In this document: piece by piece, positions 11,001-18,670 of the stretch | How positions within the stretch are numbered: the stretch's first letter is position 1 | How the letters are laid out: each line of letters opens with the position of its first letter | Assembly (NCBI GenBank): GCA_046498385.1 | Contig: JAWOAU010000030.1 | Span: forward strand, 1-52,656 | Direction of reading: 5' to 3' | Length of the DNA: 52,656 nucleotides | From: Halarchaeoplasma sp046498385 | GTDB lineage: Archaea; Thermoplasmatota; Thermoplasmata; Halarchaeoplasmatales; Halarchaeoplasmataceae | The notes under the pieces: model-generated | What the model was told of the DNA's origin: nothing | What the model saw: the letters and a program-made list of their open reading frames with translations, nothing else | The model's database searches: none | Program-made: the position numbers and the translations under genes

Positions 11001-12250
11001 GAACAGAGAAGTGGAATCTAACTCTAGGTGGAGGTATTGTATCTTCACCCGTTGTGGATAGTAATGGGGTCATATACATAGGTGGTGGTGTTAGTGACTC
11101 AAATCTATATGCGGTCAACCCTAATGGGACCATCAAATGGACCTTCCATACTGATCATGATGTACGTTCATCACCCGCTATAGGAACGGATGGTACGATA
11201 TACGTTGGATCCTATGATTATAAATTGTATGCGGTATATCCTAACGGGACGCAGAGATGGAACTATACCACCAACGGTAGGATATATTCTTCCCCGGCGA
11301 TAGGCGATGACGGTACTATTTATATCGGTTCACGGGATGAAAATTTGTATGCGATCTACTCCAATGGAACGAAGAAGTGGAACTATACCATAAATGGGGA
11401 GATATGGTCTTCACCGGCGATAGGTATCGATGATACAATATATATTGGGTCTTACAAGATGAGTGATAATAGATTTTATGCGATCTACTCCAATGGAACG
11501 AAGAGGTGGGACTATGGCGTCAAAGGTTCTGTATTTTCTTCCGCAGCGATTGGAGGTGATGGGACGGTTTACATCGGTTCGGCAGAGCTCTTGTATGCGT
11601 TCAAACCAGAGGGAGGGGAGAAATGGAACTTTTCAACTGGCTTGGATATAGAATCTTCACCGGCGATAGGGGTTGATGGAACTATATATGTATCTTCCTA
11701 CGATAATGATCTATATGCCATCACTGGAGGCTACGATATCGATTTAACGTCGGGAGGTGCGTCAGACGGCTGGAATTTTATATCCCTTCCATACGAACCT
11801 CATGACACCGACCTCATGGCTTTACTGGACGACCCAGATAATGGTATCGCAGGGAACTACGATAAAGTGATGTATTATTCAGCTTTGGAAGATACTTGGA
11901 AAACCTTCATACCCGGTAGAGAGGACCATTACAACAACCTAGATGAGGTGAACCATAAGATGGGATTTTGGATACACATGGCCAACAATGAAACGTTGAC
12001 CGTGCTTGGGTCTCCGCCATCTAGTACAACGGTTAAACTCGAACCGGGATGGAACATGGTCGGTTACCCGAGTTCAAAAGCGGGCAGCGGAGTGCCTGCC
12101 GAGGTAACCAAGATAGGTTACTTCGATGCTACTGCGGAATACAACGTTGCATACGATCACGATCCGGCTAACTTCACCTTCGAGCCCGGGCAAGGCTACT
12201 GGATGTACAACGGTGCGGATTCCACCGTGACGTGGGTGGTTGAGTATTGA
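8096..12250 (+). CDS. Giant secreted protein: NosD-like beta-helix plus two PQQ-type propellers
   Basis: The protein has 1384 residues. A signal peptide (MYRKMSVFLVLLLITSGFVG) is followed by the same NosD entry segment as the preceding gene (TPIRINGNDDF, YIIEGYEIDGGGYGYC) and a beta-helix to about residue 485 with the GGNYWSDYNG closing element. Two successive propeller domains then begin at matching W/GWP-x-x-x-x-D-x-x-HTGRS motifs (about residues 500 and 862). They consist of blades of the type SSPAIGDDGTIYIGS ... LYAVNPNGTEKWN, like the outer-membrane BamB/PQQ repeat family. The shared C-terminal domain starts at about 1220 and ends W-V-V-E-Y. No PQQ-dehydrogenase active-site residues were identified, so the propellers are probably binding scaffolds. 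The close similarity of its first 100 codons to the upstream gene suggests gene duplication followed by exchange of the central modules. Confidence 0.9.
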   Translation: MYRKMSVFLVLLLITSGFVGLLNGDSLEVTEEADIRSSESQFLEYTPRTPIRINGNDDFTSANGVSNPDAEGNETDPYIIEGYEIDGGGYGYCIYIGNTTDHFVVRDNYLHNASGNPFIYRMNSGIYLYNVNNGTLDNNTLVKNELYGVYIESSDNNVLKNNTAWNNTSMFSGGPGFFLMSSEFNVLEGNNASENFNGIHLVSSHNNELHYNNASHNKYGITLTVSEHNLLTNNTANYNAWDGDSYGYDLEESGNNMLIDNYASSNLMGAVLLDRSFNNTLTGNEMVSNGIFIAGENIEHWNSHHIDDINTVSGKPVYYWKNKDGGTVPTGSGQVIIVNSTRVTVRDQVLNDGTAGILLGFSNGNTFSYNNASNNILYGIYVRYSNDNMFTNNIFSHNGDSGVSLEYNSNGNLFYNNNFINNTYGATDWGENIWNASYPTGGNYWSDYNGYDNFSGPNQDQPGGDGIGDTTYSIVNGIGVDEYPLMEPWSMEINDLANTGWPCYQHDTRHTGRSEVDTSFVDGTEKWNTTISDYIDEGISIGFEDTLYVAGYRDLTALDSDGNILWTFNSSADHTTSGTPAVASDGTIYVPFDYWGTNEALLYALYPDNGTEKWCFDLNPNGVGGTWQVFSPVIGNDGTIYSASNHDVLYAINPNGTERWNTTVDPGMTAPAIGDDKTIYVTAYGSALTAIYPNGTVKWRFRPEGWHDEMSSPSIGEDGTIYYTQIGEMNETLYAVNPDGTEKWNYTWGGGNYLESPPIAQDGTIYLKDSMDEKLIAIDEDGMEKWNFSVIPTDGPPAIGGNGTIYMAGYDKIYGINPDGTEKWNTSSIDRVTATAIDSTGHLYMANGEFKTVYKFGAKDIWPTFRHDNKHTGRSPYNTSHVDGTERWRFDLGSRGESSPAIGDDGTIYIGSGSTMSYNNKLFAVTKDGKERWNFTTGDIILSSPAIDSGGTVYAGCHDGKLYAVNPNGTEKWNLTLGGGIVSSPVVDSNGVIYIGGGVSDSNLYAVNPNGTIKWTFHTDHDVRSSPAIGTDGTIYVGSYDYKLYAVYPNGTQRWNYTTNGRIYSSPAIGDDGTIYIGSRDENLYAIYSNGTKKWNYTINGEIWSSPAIGIDDTIYIGSYKMSDNRFYAIYSNGTKRWDYGVKGSVFSSAAIGGDGTVYIGSAELLYAFKPEGGEKWNFSTGLDIESSPAIGVDGTIYVSSYDNDLYAITGGYDIDLTSGGASDGWNFISLPYEPHDTDLMALLDDPDNGIAGNYDKVMYYSALEDTWKTFIPGREDHYNNLDEVNHKMGFWIHMANNETLTVLGSPPSSTTVKLEPGWNMVGYPSSKAGSGVPAEVTKIGYFDATAEYNVAYDHDPANFTFEPGQGYWMYNGADSTVTWVVEY

Positions 12251-12432
12251 CCTAGGGGATCTGAAACACCCCCGAAAATCTTCACCGACTTCTTTTCCCA
12301 CATGCCCTGGCCATAGGTTCCAACGGTTTCGTAGAATATCACCTCAGCTTCTCGCCTGGCGATACATTTCATGTAATTAAGTTATACGTTCACAATACCA
12401 TTAGTTTACATAGATTGTAGGTGGATTTTTCG

Positions 12433-12690
12433 TTATGCTCTACCAAGTTGAGATATTTTCAAAGAAAGAGAGGGGGAAGCCGTTATTGCCCTAAAATACC
12501 TGCTTAGGTTCCCAGGTGTTCTCAAATCCACATCTCGACTTCCCCAAATAGACGATAATTCATTTTCCATGCGTATGAGATCAAAAAATCCGGGAGTATA
12601 GGACGGTTGAAACCTCACAAGGATGTTTATGTCCCTCTCTGGATCGTGATCAACCCTTAATACTGAGCCGAGAAGTGATATTTCGTCCAT
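12433..12690 (-). pseudogene. Remnant of an MNT-type nucleotidyltransferase
   Basis: The 85-residue frame resembles the small MNT nucleotidyltransferase domain often paired with HEPN proteins: ISLLGSVLR, DPERDINILVRF, YTPGFFDLIRMENEL, then VDLRTPGNLSRYFR. In intact members the region reads GS-x-x-RG followed by S-D-I-D. Here the Gly after Arg is Val and the second metal-binding Asp is Asn (D-I-N), so catalysis is unlikely. Only about four residues precede the first core strand and an in-frame stop lies just upstream, so the N-terminus is missing. No HEPN partner is visible next to it. I read it as a decayed toxin-antitoxin-type gene; a short non-catalytic homologue is possible. Confidence 0.55.
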
Positions 12691-12754
12691 GAGTTTTTTA
12701 TGTTCATGTCCCCTTTTAATTTGCCTTCATTTTTCTCTACTTGACATACGGCTC

Positions 12755-12817
12755 AATATATAAATTTTAAGAGCGAAAAATTAATATAGTGATTCCTAAC
12801 TCTTATTCTATAGGTGA
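12755..12817 (+). promoter_or_regulatory. TATA box and ribosome site of the protease gene
   Basis: AATATATAAATTTTAAG at 12755-12771 is a strong archaeal TATA box. AGGTGA at 12812-12817 lies 4 bases before the GTG at 12822, which is why I prefer that start to the GTG at 12789. The 12789 codon would lie almost at the expected transcription start. Confidence 0.5.
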
Positions 12818-12821
12818 TTAT

Positions 12822-15800
12822 GTGAAAACTCGCTTAAACAATCAGAACATTGTTATGATATCTTTGTTGATTACTGTTATGTTAATATCCGCAACTATAA
12901 TTCCAGCGGTAGTTCGTGGCACTACAGGAGTGGATGATAAAAAGATAACTAAAAATTTGGGATTTCAACATAAAGGTTTAGGACTACTCGAGGAGGAACC
13001 AAAAAAGGAAAAGATAGTGACCGATGTCCCAGGTGATATTCTGGATGACCAGGGCAATAAAATCAGAGATGTGAACAACATCCAATACCTACCGCCGGTG
13101 GGTGATCAGGGATCTCAGAATTCCTGCGTAGGATGGTCTATGGGTTATTATCACAACGGCTACCTACAGAACAAAGAATATGGATGGGATAAAAGTATAC
13201 CAGAGCATCAGATGAGTCCTGCCCCAGTGTATAATTACATCAATGGTGGTGAGGATCACGGAGCTTATTTTACCGACGCTGCAGAAAATATAATAAACAT
13301 GGGAAACCCGACCATGAAAGACATGCCTTACAATCAAAATGACTATACAAGTTGGCCCGATACCCGTTCTGCATTCGATGGTCTGGAATATAGGGCCGAT
13401 GACTATCACATCCTTTTCGTCGGCGACGATCCGGGTATTAACCTATTGAAAACACATTTGGCCAGCGGCAATACAGCGGTGTTGGGAATATACATATGGG
13501 ATAATTTTTACAACATTGAGGACTATGGAAATACGTATTGTGTAGCTGATCAGATAGGAGAGAATCACGGAGGACACGGTATAACTGTATTCGGATACGA
13601 TGATAACTACGCGACGAGCGACGGGATAGGTGCATTCAGGTGTGTTAATTCATGGGGTACGAATTGGGGTAACGAAGGTTTCTTTTGGATGTCTTATAAG
13701 GCAGTGAAGAACTACGACCTATCTCAGCGAAATGCATATTACTTAGATGATAAGATAGGCTATAAACCATCATTGGTTTCAACGGTTCGGTTTGAACATG
13801 ATGATAGAGGTGATTTTATGGCCTACGGGATAGACATAGGGCTCGGTAACGAAAGTAGTCCATACTGGACAAAGAGATTTATGGATTACAAAAAATTTTA
13901 CTACGGTTACAAAAATATAGGTGTTCCAGAATTATATCAGGACCCGAGTTTCCCCTCAACAAAAATGGTGTTTGATCTAACCGATGGGAAAAAACACCTG
14001 TCAGTCGGTAGTACGCAAGCATATCTGGGGCTGAACGACTCCATGGGAGGCGGTTCTGGTAAGATAACACACTTCGAATTGCATGATTTCAACAACAGGA
14101 CTTCCGATACATCTCCATCAACACCAGCCAATATCCCAGATGGGACGGACAGTAGGACCTATGTCGATCTATCACTACCTTCAACGTACGGTGATCATAC
14201 GCCCATACGTATAAACAAAAACAGAGATTTCTATGAACTAAAAGGTGTGTTCAGCGGGAACGGGAGTGCAGGTGATCCTTATGTTATCGATGGGCTGTCA
14301 ATCGATGGAGGTGGACTCGCTTACTGCCTATTCGTAGGTAACACTACCGCAGACTTCGAGATTAATAACTGTCATTTATACAATGCAACAGGAGTTTACA
14401 ATCTTCCTTACATACAAAATAGTGGCTTGGCCTTGTACAATAGTTCTAACGGAAAAATAGATAACAACAATCTATCCACAGATAATATCTATGGTCTTCG
14501 ATTACAGCTGACCAGTGACATCGATGTATCAAACAACACCATTATACATAACACCAAAGGTATTTTCATGAATTACTCCAGTAACAACGTATTATATAGA
14601 AACCATGTAGAGGATAATAACGACTATGGAATATGCATAGATTCATCTAACTATACGTCTATAACGAACAATACAGTGATAAACCACGAGTATGACGAAG
14701 GAATTTGGATGATGAATTCTGACAACAACAATATATTATATAATAATATATCCCATAATAACCATGGATTACTATTGTATCACTGCGACAATCATCTCGT
14801 ATCGAATAATACTATTTGTGATAATTTTATGACTGGAGTGGCTATCTATTGGGCCTCTGATATGAACACTCTGTGCTGTAACAACATCTCACACAACCAT
14901 CAGGGAGTCGATGTAAGTGAATCCAGTTATAACAACACTATATCTAAATGTGAGATGTATCATAATTACTACGGTATAAATTTCTACGACACAGAAAACA
15001 ATACTGTAGTAGGCAACGCTATCTCGAGCAAAGCTCTAAATGATAGTGTATGTATTACATCTGATGATTCTAACGGTAACTTGATCTACGACAATTCCCT
15101 ATCTGGTGTTGGAAACCTATCCATGGATCCAGATACGAACACATGGAACTCTAGTTACCCCATTGGTGGTAATTATTGGTCGGATTACAACGGGTCGGAT
15201 GTTTACTCCGGTCCAGATCAGGATTTACCCGGGAGCGATGGGATAGGTGACACGCCTTACGAGATCCCTGGTGGAGATAATGTTGATCATTATCCTCTAT
15301 TGGCACCTTTAGAAATTGGCATCGAACTCAAAATAGATCTGATAGCGTATCCACAGAGTGATGGATGGAATTTTATATCTATACCGATAATTCTTTATGC
15401 AAACGATATAGAAAATATACTAGAGAGTGTCAACGGGAGCTACGATAAGGTGATGTTCTATCACTCATCCGTTGGAGAGTGGAAGAGTTACATGCCCGAC
15501 AGAGCTGAACATTACAATGATATCGATTGGCTGAGTCCGGGTATGGGTTTCTGGATCCGTATGAACAATAACGATACATTTTGCGTCAATGGTACTTTAC
15601 CTAGAGGATTGAATACTAGAATTATATTAACGCCGGGTTGGAACATGGTTGGATATCCATCCGAGGAAGAGGGATTAGCAAGTGATGTTCTCCCTTCTGA
15701 GGTTTCAAAAATAGGAGTATTCAATGAAAGCAGAGAGTACAATTTGGAGTATGTATGCGAACTGAGCACATACACCATGGTCGCTGGAGAGGGTTACTGG

Positions 15801-15848
15801 GTGTACAACGGTGCCAACGAGCCTGTCGTCTGGACGGTTGAATACTGA
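12822..15848 (+). CDS. Secreted papain-like (C1A) cysteine protease fused to a beta-helix
   Basis: From the GTG at 12822 the protein has 1008 residues; a GTG at 12789 would add 11. A hydrophobic signal segment (VMISLLITVMLISATIIPAVV) precedes a papain-fold peptidase. The motif VGDQGSQNSCVGW contains the oxyanion Gln and the catalytic Cys (residue 102 from this start, 113 from the longer one). The catalytic His lies in GGHGITVFGYDD and the Asn in CVNSWGTNWGNEGFF. All papain-family catalytic residues are present. From about residue 450 a NosD-like entry segment (HTPIRINKNRDF, YVIDGLSIDGGG) and beta-helix follow, then the common C-terminal domain ending W-T-V-E-Y. The likely job is extracellular protein degradation, with the helix and tail holding the protease at the cell surface. 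The combination of catalytic domain, helix and tail is seen directly; the substrate is unknown. Confidence 0.9.
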   Translation: MKTRLNNQNIVMISLLITVMLISATIIPAVVRGTTGVDDKKITKNLGFQHKGLGLLEEEPKKEKIVTDVPGDILDDQGNKIRDVNNIQYLPPVGDQGSQNSCVGWSMGYYHNGYLQNKEYGWDKSIPEHQMSPAPVYNYINGGEDHGAYFTDAAENIINMGNPTMKDMPYNQNDYTSWPDTRSAFDGLEYRADDYHILFVGDDPGINLLKTHLASGNTAVLGIYIWDNFYNIEDYGNTYCVADQIGENHGGHGITVFGYDDNYATSDGIGAFRCVNSWGTNWGNEGFFWMSYKAVKNYDLSQRNAYYLDDKIGYKPSLVSTVRFEHDDRGDFMAYGIDIGLGNESSPYWTKRFMDYKKFYYGYKNIGVPELYQDPSFPSTKMVFDLTDGKKHLSVGSTQAYLGLNDSMGGGSGKITHFELHDFNNRTSDTSPSTPANIPDGTDSRTYVDLSLPSTYGDHTPIRINKNRDFYELKGVFSGNGSAGDPYVIDGLSIDGGGLAYCLFVGNTTADFEINNCHLYNATGVYNLPYIQNSGLALYNSSNGKIDNNNLSTDNIYGLRLQLTSDIDVSNNTIIHNTKGIFMNYSSNNVLYRNHVEDNNDYGICIDSSNYTSITNNTVINHEYDEGIWMMNSDNNNILYNNISHNNHGLLLYHCDNHLVSNNTICDNFMTGVAIYWASDMNTLCCNNISHNHQGVDVSESSYNNTISKCEMYHNYYGINFYDTENNTVVGNAISSKALNDSVCITSDDSNGNLIYDNSLSGVGNLSMDPDTNTWNSSYPIGGNYWSDYNGSDVYSGPDQDLPGSDGIGDTPYEIPGGDNVDHYPLLAPLEIGIELKIDLIAYPQSDGWNFISIPIILYANDIENILESVNGSYDKVMFYHSSVGEWKSYMPDRAEHYNDIDWLSPGMGFWIRMNNNDTFCVNGTLPRGLNTRIILTPGWNMVGYPSEEEGLASDVLPSEVSKIGVFNESREYNLEYVCELSTYTMVAGEGYWVYNGANEPVVWTVEY

Positions 15849-15950
15849 CAAAAAACCCTTTCTGCCTTTTCCAACTTGACGCCTATTTTCACCTGTTGAT
15901 TACACATGGAGATGTGCACTCCCATCATCCACCCGTATTCCTACTTCTTT

Positions 15951-17042
15951 TTATTGTGATTTTCGGATCAAACAGCGATAGTAGGCCGGCATTTTTTGTT
16001 CGACCTTGTCCAGTGCCAGACATCCGCAGATAGGCCTGGAATGATTTGCGTTCATTTGCTCCCAGATATCCTTTATATCCTGCCGGTTTATGTTACCCCA
16101 GCTTTCATGAAGCATGTCGCATGGGTACACTTCGCCATGGGCGTTTATGTGAAGTCTGTTGTAACCCGCCGTGCACCCCATGAACTCCTCACTGTCCATG
16201 AAGGGACCGGAGATTATCCTGGGGTAGCCCTTTTTCTTTTTCGATATCTTCTGGATGTTCAACAGATACTCCCGGTGTTTATCTTTCAGCAGATGTTTTC
16301 GATGGACCAGGATGGGTTCGAATATGGCTACGTCGCTCACACCCTGTACTTTGACGAATTTAAGGTATATATCCAGGTCAGATATCTTGTCCGAGGTGAC
16401 CACTATCCAAGTGCCTGTGAGCATTCCTGAATCCCGGATGTTCTTTATACTCTCCAGGCTGGTACCGTATGCACCTTGACAGTCCATCGTGCTGTCGTTC
16501 TTTTTTTCGTCGTAATGCTCCAGGGCCACCAATACTCCCTGGCACCCGGCCTTTTTAAGAGAGCGCGCCCGTTGCCTGCTAACAGGGCCGGGGGTTGATA
16601 CCAGGGCCAGCGAGGAGTTCCCGGTAGCCTTCACTAACTCCTCCAGATCATCCCTCAACATGGGGTTCCCACCGGTGAACAGGAACTGAAAGGTGCCCAT
16701 CTCCTTGAGTGTCTTTATGGTTTCCAGTATCATATCATGGTCGATATCCACACGTTCCCCGGGTGTGCAACAGTGCCAGCAGTCGTTATCGCAACCGGTG
16801 GTAAGTGAAATGTTCACTATCTCCGGAACAGGAACGCCCCTGGAAGCCTTTACCTGGGCATCAAGAAATGTATCGAATGCTTCGGAGGGGAAGGGGGGCA
16901 GGTATATGGAAAGTACCTTTTTACCGTCGATCTCCTGCATGTTATCGGGATTGCGTATGCTCAGAAAATATCTCAGCATGAATAGCTTGAACCGCCATGG
17001 AAGTGCTCTTACCTTTTTATTTCGTAGTAGCTCCAGCAGCAT
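15951..17042 (-). CDS. Radical SAM enzyme with SPASM-type C-terminus
   Basis: This 363-residue protein has the radical SAM iron-sulfur motif C84-x3-C88-x2-C91 (TTGCDNDCWHC) and the TGGNPMLRDDL strand. The C-terminal region has several further Cys residues (GCTAGYN, YPCDM, ICGC, YYRC) arranged like a SPASM/twitch domain that binds extra clusters. SPASM enzymes mostly modify peptides or proteins, or make peptide-derived cofactors. It is the last gene of a minus-strand operon: its ATG lies directly after the stop of the flavoprotein whose tail resembles PqqD, the peptide-binding partner in such systems. A precursor peptide is not evident nearby. The reaction is therefore unassigned; a peptide-modifying or cofactor-making role is inferred from family and neighbour. 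Confidence 0.8.
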   Translation of the reverse strand: MLLELLRNKKVRALPWRFKLFMLRYFLSIRNPDNMQEIDGKKVLSIYLPPFPSEAFDTFLDAQVKASRGVPVPEIVNISLTTGCDNDCWHCCTPGERVDIDHDMILETIKTLKEMGTFQFLFTGGNPMLRDDLEELVKATGNSSLALVSTPGPVSRQRARSLKKAGCQGVLVALEHYDEKKNDSTMDCQGAYGTSLESIKNIRDSGMLTGTWIVVTSDKISDLDIYLKFVKVQGVSDVAIFEPILVHRKHLLKDKHREYLLNIQKISKKKKGYPRIISGPFMDSEEFMGCTAGYNRLHINAHGEVYPCDMLHESWGNINRQDIKDIWEQMNANHSRPICGCLALDKVEQKMPAYYRCLIRKSQ

Positions 17043-17043
17043 C

Positions 17044-18210
17044 CTATACCTCTAGGGTCAGGTCCTTTCCGTGTATCAACCTACGGATGTGATCATCAAC
17101 ATCTCCCAATTCATCCCGGATCTGCTTTAACGTGTGTCTTCCGTCGCACAGTTCTAGTAGGCGCAGGTTAAAGGCGTTCTCCTCCAGTTCGCACTCCCTG
17201 AACACTATCTTCCCGTTATCGATTTTATACCCGGCTAAAAGCTTCGGCCTGTAACCGCCCTTGAGTTCCGGTATCTCAAAATACGTGGCACTTCCCTTTT
17301 TGTGTATGGGATAGAAGGCGAAGACCGGTGCCTCCTTGTTGAATTTTTTGTGGTAAGCGTACCGGTAGCTCTCAAGACCTGCGGTCGTACCTGTACCAAT
17401 GGCCTTTGCCAGGGAAAAGGGCGGCCCGGTTATGTCCCCTGCGGCAAAGAGTCCGTCTTTAACTCGACATCTCACATCCGCCGTGATGAACTTGCTGTCA
17501 TTCTTCTCACAATCCACAACGTTCCCGGAGTAGGTTGAAAGCATGTAGGATTCGAAGTCTATCAACACGTGGTCTCCGGAAACATCGCCTTCATCGGTAA
17601 CAACGGTGATGTCGTCCTCGTAACCCCGTATGTTATCCCCCCGGTCCACAACCGTCTTCACGTCCATCCTGCCCTGATTAATCGTTTCAAAGAACTCCAA
17701 TGTTTTGTCCAGTTCTTCGGTTCCAACGAAAACAATGCTCTTTCCCTCTTCTCTGTGGCATAGTTCGGCAAAGTGATCCTCCATGAACCGGTATCCCTTG
17801 AGGGTTCCGAACAAATCTTTTTTGAAGTACTCTTTTTCGTTCCAGGTCATCCGCATACCCGTTGCGAGCACCACCGCCAGGGAGGTGTATTCTCCCTTAT
17901 CGGTGATGACCGTGAATAACTCCCCGCTATCTTCCACCTTGAGAACCCGCTCTTCGATCACCGGTATGCAGTAATCATCCACATCCTTCATGAGCTTCTC
18001 GATAACCTCTCCCTTCTCGTAGCTCCATCCGTCACCGGTCATCCGCACCTTGGTCCAGTCCGCCAGTCCTCCCGGTGATGTATTGGATATGATAGTAACG
18101 CTAGAGGTGAGCAGATTGTACGTACGGACTCTACGAGCTCTTACGGCCGCGGACAGGCCTGCGGGGCCCGCTCCGATTATGATTATGTCGCTGTGGTACA
18201 TCTTGAACAC
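17044..18210 (-). CDS. FAD-dependent oxidoreductase with PqqD-like C-terminal domain
   Basis: The 388 residues start with a dinucleotide-binding fold (DIIIIGAGPAGLSAAVRA, residues 8-25) and carry the second flavin motif (LFAAGDITGPPFS), as in the thioredoxin-reductase superfamily. The expected CxxC redox pair is absent, and the NAD-binding glycine motif is degenerate (FVGTEELDKT). After about residue 310 the protein changes into a small domain ending FNLRLLELCDGRHTLKQIRDEL and a short acidic tail. This resembles PqqD/RRE-type domains that present peptides to radical SAM enzymes. It sits 4 bases after the dehydratase small subunit and directly before the SPASM radical SAM gene. A start at M4 is possible. 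The flavin fold is secure; the PqqD assignment is moderate and the substrate unknown. Confidence 0.78.
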   Translation of the reverse strand: MFKMYHSDIIIIGAGPAGLSAAVRARRVRTYNLLTSSVTIISNTSPGGLADWTKVRMTGDGWSYEKGEVIEKLMKDVDDYCIPVIEERVLKVEDSGELFTVITDKGEYTSLAVVLATGMRMTWNEKEYFKKDLFGTLKGYRFMEDHFAELCHREEGKSIVFVGTEELDKTLEFFETINQGRMDVKTVVDRGDNIRGYEDDITVVTDEGDVSGDHVLIDFESYMLSTYSGNVVDCEKNDSKFITADVRCRVKDGLFAAGDITGPPFSLAKAIGTGTTAGLESYRYAYHKKFNKEAPVFAFYPIHKKGSATYFEIPELKGGYRPKLLAGYKIDNGKIVFRECELEENAFNLRLLELCDGRHTLKQIRDELGDVDDHIRRLIHGKDLTLEV

Positions 18211-18214
18211 CGGA

Positions 18215-18670
18215 TTACAACCTGGCCTTTATTAGGTTTACCATCCAAGGGGGAAACCTTTGGAATTTTAGTTCGGTCCCATCCTCTGTTGTTACCCTTC
18301 CTTCTTGGAGATCAACCTCGAGCATATCCCCCTCTTTTACATGATCCAGTATATCCTTTACCTCAAGGGGCCAGATACCGTTATTCACGCAGTTCCTGAA
18401 CATGTACCGCGAAAAGCTTTCTGCTATTACATATTGAACACCAGCCAGCTTCATGGCCCAAGCTCCGCTTTCCCTGCCAGAGCCCATACCGAAGTACCTA
18501 CCGGCGACGATCATATCATCTCCCCGTACGGTTTTGTGAAATCCGGGACAAACCCCTTCCATGAGTCCCTTTACCATTTCGTCAGGATCCAAGGAAAAAT
18601 AAGCTCCAGGGTGTATCTCATCAAGGGTTATATCATGTCCGAATACCCTGGCCCTACCCCGCATTGTCAC
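18215..18670 (-). CDS. LeuD/HacB-type dehydratase small subunit
   Basis: The 151 residues match the swivelling small subunit of isopropylmalate isomerase/homoaconitase. Visible are GHDITLDEIHPGAY, DDMIVAGRYFGMGSGRESGAWA and YVIAESFSRYMFRN-x-VNNGIWPLEV. Known enzymes have G-C-G-S-S-R-E-H at the active-site loop, whereas this one has G-M-G-S-G-R-E-S. The specificity loop reads AYFSLD rather than the usual YLVY or YLRT types, so the substrate may not be isopropylmalate. It works with the large subunit just upstream, whose 3' end overlaps this gene by 17 bases, indicating translational coupling. Confidence 0.85.
   Translation of the reverse strand: MTMRGRARVFGHDITLDEIHPGAYFSLDPDEMVKGLMEGVCPGFHKTVRGDDMIVAGRYFGMGSGRESGAWAMKLAGVQYVIAESFSRYMFRNCVNNGIWPLEVKDILDHVKEGDMLEVDLQEGRVTTEDGTELKFQRFPPWMVNLIKARL

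Larger units (their letters stand above)
12251..12821. other. Intergenic region with a decayed nucleotidyltransferase frame and a promoter
   Basis: About 570 bases lie between two surface-protein genes. The stretch 12251-12432 shows nothing recognisable. It is followed by an antisense nucleotidyltransferase remnant (12433-12690) and the promoter of the protease gene (about 12755-12821). Confidence 0.6.

Noticed and set aside
10000..11700. PQQ-dependent dehydrogenase
   Set aside because: The blades are PQQ-type repeats, but the calcium and PQQ-binding residues of dehydrogenases were not found; a scaffold propeller is more likely.
15849..15950. Possible precursor peptide for the SPASM enzyme in the short gap after the operon
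   Set aside because: I found no start codon with a short conserved-looking frame there; the gap is only about 100 bases.
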